A stretch of DNA of 64,000 nt from an uncultured Spirochaetia bacterium. GTDB lineage: Bacteria > Spirochaetota > Spirochaetia > SZUA-6 > Bin103. Positions within the stretch are counted from its first letter, which is position 1; each line of letters starts with the position of its first letter. Positions 58,202-64,000 of this stretch are shown piece by piece. The stretch covers positions 558,001-622,000 of the forward strand of contig CATQHW010000003.1 in the NCBI GenBank assembly GCA_958296075.1, in the 5' to 3' direction. The notes below the pieces were generated by a model that was not told the DNA's origin, did no database searches, and worked only from the letters and a program-made list of their open reading frames with translations. A program made the translations under genes and the position numbers.

Positions 58202-58600
58202 ATGAACAACCTCAACTCCGTCTTGCTGGAAGGCAACCTGACGCGCGATCCCGAACTGCGCTACACGGCCAAGGGCACCGCCGTCTGCAGCTTCTCGATC
58301 GGCTGCAACCGCTCCTACAAGCAGGACGAACAGCGGCAGCAGGAGGTGTCGTTCTTCGACATCACCACCTGGTCGCGGCTGGCCGAGATCTGCGCCGAGT
58401 ACCTGGTGAAGGGCCGGGGCGTGCGCGTGGTCGGGCGCCTGAAGCAGGACCGGTGGGAGGACGACGGCCAGCGGCGCTCCAAGGTCGGCGTCATCGCCGA
58501 GCACGTGGAGTTCAAGCCGCCGCGGCGCGAAGAGGCCGAATCCGCCCCGGAGGCGGAGGCGATGGCGGCCGAACCGGAGCCGGCGCAGGCGACCGCGTAG
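58202..58600 (+). CDS. ssb: Single-stranded DNA-binding protein
   Basis: A 132-residue SSB. The OB fold runs over residues 1-105 (NSVLLEGNLTRDPELRYTAKGTAV in part, FFDITTWSRLAEICAEYLVKG). The acidic tail is short and ends QATA rather than the usual DDDIPF tip that binds partner proteins. AGGAGG (58188-58193) gives a strong ribosome site. The unusual C-terminus suggests either a second, specialised SSB or lineage divergence. Confidence 0.93.
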   Translation: MNNLNSVLLEGNLTRDPELRYTAKGTAVCSFSIGCNRSYKQDEQRQQEVSFFDITTWSRLAEICAEYLVKGRGVRVVGRLKQDRWEDDGQRRSKVGVIAEHVEFKPPRREEAESAPEAEAMAAEPEPAQATA

Positions 58601-58624
58601 CGGGCCTCGCCGCCCGCACGGTCC

Positions 58625-58652
58625 GGGGCCACCGGGCGGTACCGGTGGCCCC
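58625..58652. terminator. Hairpin after ssb, no T-run
   Basis: GGGGCCACCGG (58625-58635) and CCGGTGGCCCC (58642-58652) make a perfect 11-bp stem with a 6-nt loop, 25 nt after the ssb stop. No T-run follows, so it may act only as a transcript-end or pausing structure, perhaps with rho. Confidence 0.55.
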
Positions 58653-58688
58653 CTCGCCGCGGTAGTATCGGCGCAGAGGCGCAAGCGA

Positions 58689-59150
58689 ATGACGACACCG
58701 GAGAGACCGACCACCGACGCCGGCTACCTGGAGGCCGCCGCGCGCATCATCTTCATGGGCGGCCTGAACCGGCGGGTGGTCGACGGCAAGTGGGACGGCT
58801 TTCTGCAGGCGTTCCACGGCTTCGACGTGGCTGCCGTGGCGGCGATGGGGCCGGACGACGTGGAGCGGCTCGCGCAGGACGACCGCGTGATCAAGTACGC
58901 GGCCAAGCTGCAGGCGGTGGTCGCCAACGCCCGGGAGATGCAGCAGGTCGCCGCCGAGCACGGCAGCTTCGGCGCCTGGGTGGAGTCGGCGGTCGCCGCC
59001 GGCGTGCCGGCCGCCTGCACGGAGCTTTCCAAGCGGTTCGCCTACCTGTCCAGGGACGGCGCCCGCAACTGGCTCTACTCCACCGGCCATGACGTGGGCC
59101 CGGTGACCGACAAGGTCCGCGAGAAGTACGCGCCGTACCGCCCGGCCTGA
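58689..59150 (+). CDS. Tag-like DNA-3-methyladenine glycosylase I homologue, zinc ligands absent
   Basis: A 153-residue helical protein. FLQAFHGFDVAAVAAMGPDDVERLAQDDRVI with KLQAVVANAREM (given in pieces) follows the Tag family (CFHQFDPxxVAAMxxxDVERLxxDxxII...KIxAxIxNAR). LSKRFAYLSRDGARNWLYS aligns with the Tag C-terminal region. The N-terminal and C-terminal Cys/His that bind zinc in Tag are missing and it is about 30 residues shorter, so base-excision activity is uncertain. It is preceded by a hairpin and lies 14 nt before the transporter gene. Confidence 0.7.
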   Translation: MTTPERPTTDAGYLEAAARIIFMGGLNRRVVDGKWDGFLQAFHGFDVAAVAAMGPDDVERLAQDDRVIKYAAKLQAVVANAREMQQVAAEHGSFGAWVESAVAAGVPAACTELSKRFAYLSRDGARNWLYSTGHDVGPVTDKVREKYAPYRPA

Positions 59151-59164
59151 AGGCCGCACCGCTC

Positions 59165-60517
59165 GTGACACTCCGCACCAAGCTCGGTTACGGCGCCGGC
59201 GACCTGGGTGGCAACCTCTTCTTTACGGTCGTCAGCTTCCATCTGCTCATCTTCTTCACCGACACGGTGGGGCTGTCGCCGGCGCTGACCGGGCTGGCGT
59301 TCACGGCCGCGCGCCTCTGGGACGCGGTGACCGATCCGTTGATGGGCGTGCTCTCCGACCGCACCCGCACCCGCTGGGGCCGCCGCCGGCCGTACCTGCT
59401 GGCCGGCGCGCCGCTGCTGCTGGCCGGCATCGCCGTGCTGTTCGTCGATCCCGGCCTGCGGACGCCGGGGGCGCTGTTCGCGTGGGCGGTGATCGTCTAC
59501 AGCCTGGTGAACACCGCTTACACGGTGGCATTCATTCCCTACAACTCGCTGACGCCGGACCTCGCCCCCGCGTCGGATGAGCGGACCGCGCTGAACGGCT
59601 ATCGCATGACCTTCGCGGTGGCCGGCACGCTGATCGGCGCGGCCGGGTTTCCGGCGTTGGTGACGGCGCTCGGCCCCGGCGCGCCCGGCTACGCCCGCGC
59701 CGGCCTGATCACCGGCGCGATCGTCTGCGCGGGGTTGTTCGTCACCTTCCTGATGGTCCGCGAGCCCCCGCTGCCGGCGCCGGCCGCCCGCAGCGCCGCC
59801 GCCGGCCTGCGGCCGGTGCTGCAGACGCTCGGCAACCGCGCCTTTCTGCTGGTGCTGATTCCCTGGACCCTGCACATGGTCGGTATCTCGCTGGTGTCGC
59901 CCATGGTCGTCTTCTACTTCAAGTACGTGCACGCGGACGAAGGGCTGTCGCAGATCGCCCTGGGAGTACTGCTGATCGCCGCCATGGCGTCGATCGCGGT
60001 GTGGGTGCGCGTCGGCCGGCGGCTGGAGAAGCGCACCTGCTACAACCTGGGGATGGTCTGGTTCTGCGTCTGCCTGCTCGCCGCCGCCGCGTTCGGCCAG
60101 CACAGCGTGCCGCTCACGCTCATCGTCATCGGCTTGGCCGGATTCGGCCTGGCCACCCACTACGTGTTTCCGTGGTCGATGCTGCCGGACGCGATCGACG
60201 CCGGCGCGGCGGCCTCCGGCCGCCGGGACGAAGGGGTCTACTACGGCCTGTGGACCCTGCTGCAGAAGGGCGGCCAGGCGCTGGCGCCGCTACTCATCGG
60301 CATCACCCTGAGCGCCGGCGGCTACGTGGCCGATGCGGCGCAGACGCCGGCCGCGCTGACCGGCATCCGGCTGCTGGTGGGGCCGTTCCCGGCGGTCTTC
60401 TTCGCCGCCGCGGTGGCGGTCCTCACCGCCTACCCGATCACCCGCGCCGCGCACGCGCAGCTTGCCGAACGGCTGACGGCGCCGCGCGCCGCGCCGCCGT
60501 CCGGCGCCGAGCGGTAG
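59165..60517 (+). CDS. GPH-family (MelB-like) sugar/cation symporter
   Basis: A 450-residue transporter with about 12 membrane helices. LRTKLGYGAGDLGGNLFFTV opens it, and the family signature WDAVTDPLMGVLSDRTRTRWGRRRPYLL is visible in pieces (DAVTDPLMG, RTRWGRRRP). PYNSLTPDLAP and RDEGVYYGLWTLLQKGGQAL also match MelB-type glycoside-pentoside-hexuronide symporters. The start is GTG. There is no sugar-catabolic neighbour, so the substrate is unknown. Confidence 0.88.
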   Translation: MTLRTKLGYGAGDLGGNLFFTVVSFHLLIFFTDTVGLSPALTGLAFTAARLWDAVTDPLMGVLSDRTRTRWGRRRPYLLAGAPLLLAGIAVLFVDPGLRTPGALFAWAVIVYSLVNTAYTVAFIPYNSLTPDLAPASDERTALNGYRMTFAVAGTLIGAAGFPALVTALGPGAPGYARAGLITGAIVCAGLFVTFLMVREPPLPAPAARSAAAGLRPVLQTLGNRAFLLVLIPWTLHMVGISLVSPMVVFYFKYVHADEGLSQIALGVLLIAAMASIAVWVRVGRRLEKRTCYNLGMVWFCVCLLAAAAFGQHSVPLTLIVIGLAGFGLATHYVFPWSMLPDAIDAGAAASGRRDEGVYYGLWTLLQKGGQALAPLLIGITLSAGGYVADAAQTPAALTGIRLLVGPFPAVFFAAAVAVLTAYPITRAAHAQLAERLTAPRAAPPSGAER

Positions 60518-60557
60518 CCGGAATGCGCTGCGCAGGAATGCGCTGCGCGGGACCGGC

Positions 60558-64000
<3,443 letters not shown>

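Overview
The window is GC-rich, densely coded bacterial chromosome. Two markers point to the Spirochaetes: a class I lysyl-tRNA synthetase (41509-43125) and an outer-membrane protein that looks like the treponemal Msp/Tpr major outer sheath family (54584-55870). The very high GC suggests a free-living or host-associated environmental lineage rather than a classical pathogen. This placement is inferred from gene families; no rRNA gene is present to confirm it.

Layout. (1) 1-2861 (+): the end of a Mre11-like nuclease and its SbcC/YhaN-like ATPase. (2) 9575-2868 (-): one tight run argA-proC-proA-proB, then a membrane GAF/degenerate-GGDEF protein overlapping an orphan Hsp70 substrate-binding-domain protein. 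(3) 9665-14097: two paralogous small beta-barrel proteins, a true formylglycine-generating enzyme, aroA (-), a RidA protein and a small membrane protein. (4) 14100-20757: an AT-richer foreign island framed by decayed IS elements. It carries a 13-copy 8-bp repeat, an HpaA-like lipoprotein, a beta-barrel protein, an unknown lipoprotein and a 941-residue lipoprotein cysteine protease with Fn3-like, Calx-beta-like and CARDB-like domains. (5) 25236-20761 (-): lpdA, a PlsB-like acyltransferase and pyrG. (6) 25389-29192 (+): pyrF, a Cys-rich small protein, folC and an M48 peptidase, then a CAU tRNA. (7) 29318-40383: a surface-polysaccharide locus with an epimerase, three glycosyltransferases, a Wzy-like polymerase/ligase, Wzz, a sulfotransferase, a large SLBB export protein and APS kinase. 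(8) 40474-46806 (+): homocysteine methyltransferase, lysK, rpiA, bcp, mnmA and a cobA-hemD fusion. (9) era and a TetR regulator (-), diverging from an alpha-oxoamine synthase, apbE, clpP, an EEP nuclease and argJ (+). (10) infA (-), the Msp-like porin with promoter and terminator, a hendecad-repeat coiled-coil protein, pepA, ssb, a Tag-like glycosylase, a GPH transporter, and the start of an over-long tandem UvrA that runs off the end.

How genes work together. APS kinase, sulfotransferase, export porin, Wzz and Wzy form one minus-strand run whose simplest reading is a sulfated exported polysaccharide. The true FGE elsewhere in the window implies sulfatases exist in the genome. The island adds several secreted or surface proteins. 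Many genes, on both strands, have a TANNNT box only 6-10 nt before the start codon and no clear Shine-Dalgarno, which suggests frequent leaderless transcripts.

All similarity statements come from reading motifs by eye; no database search was run.
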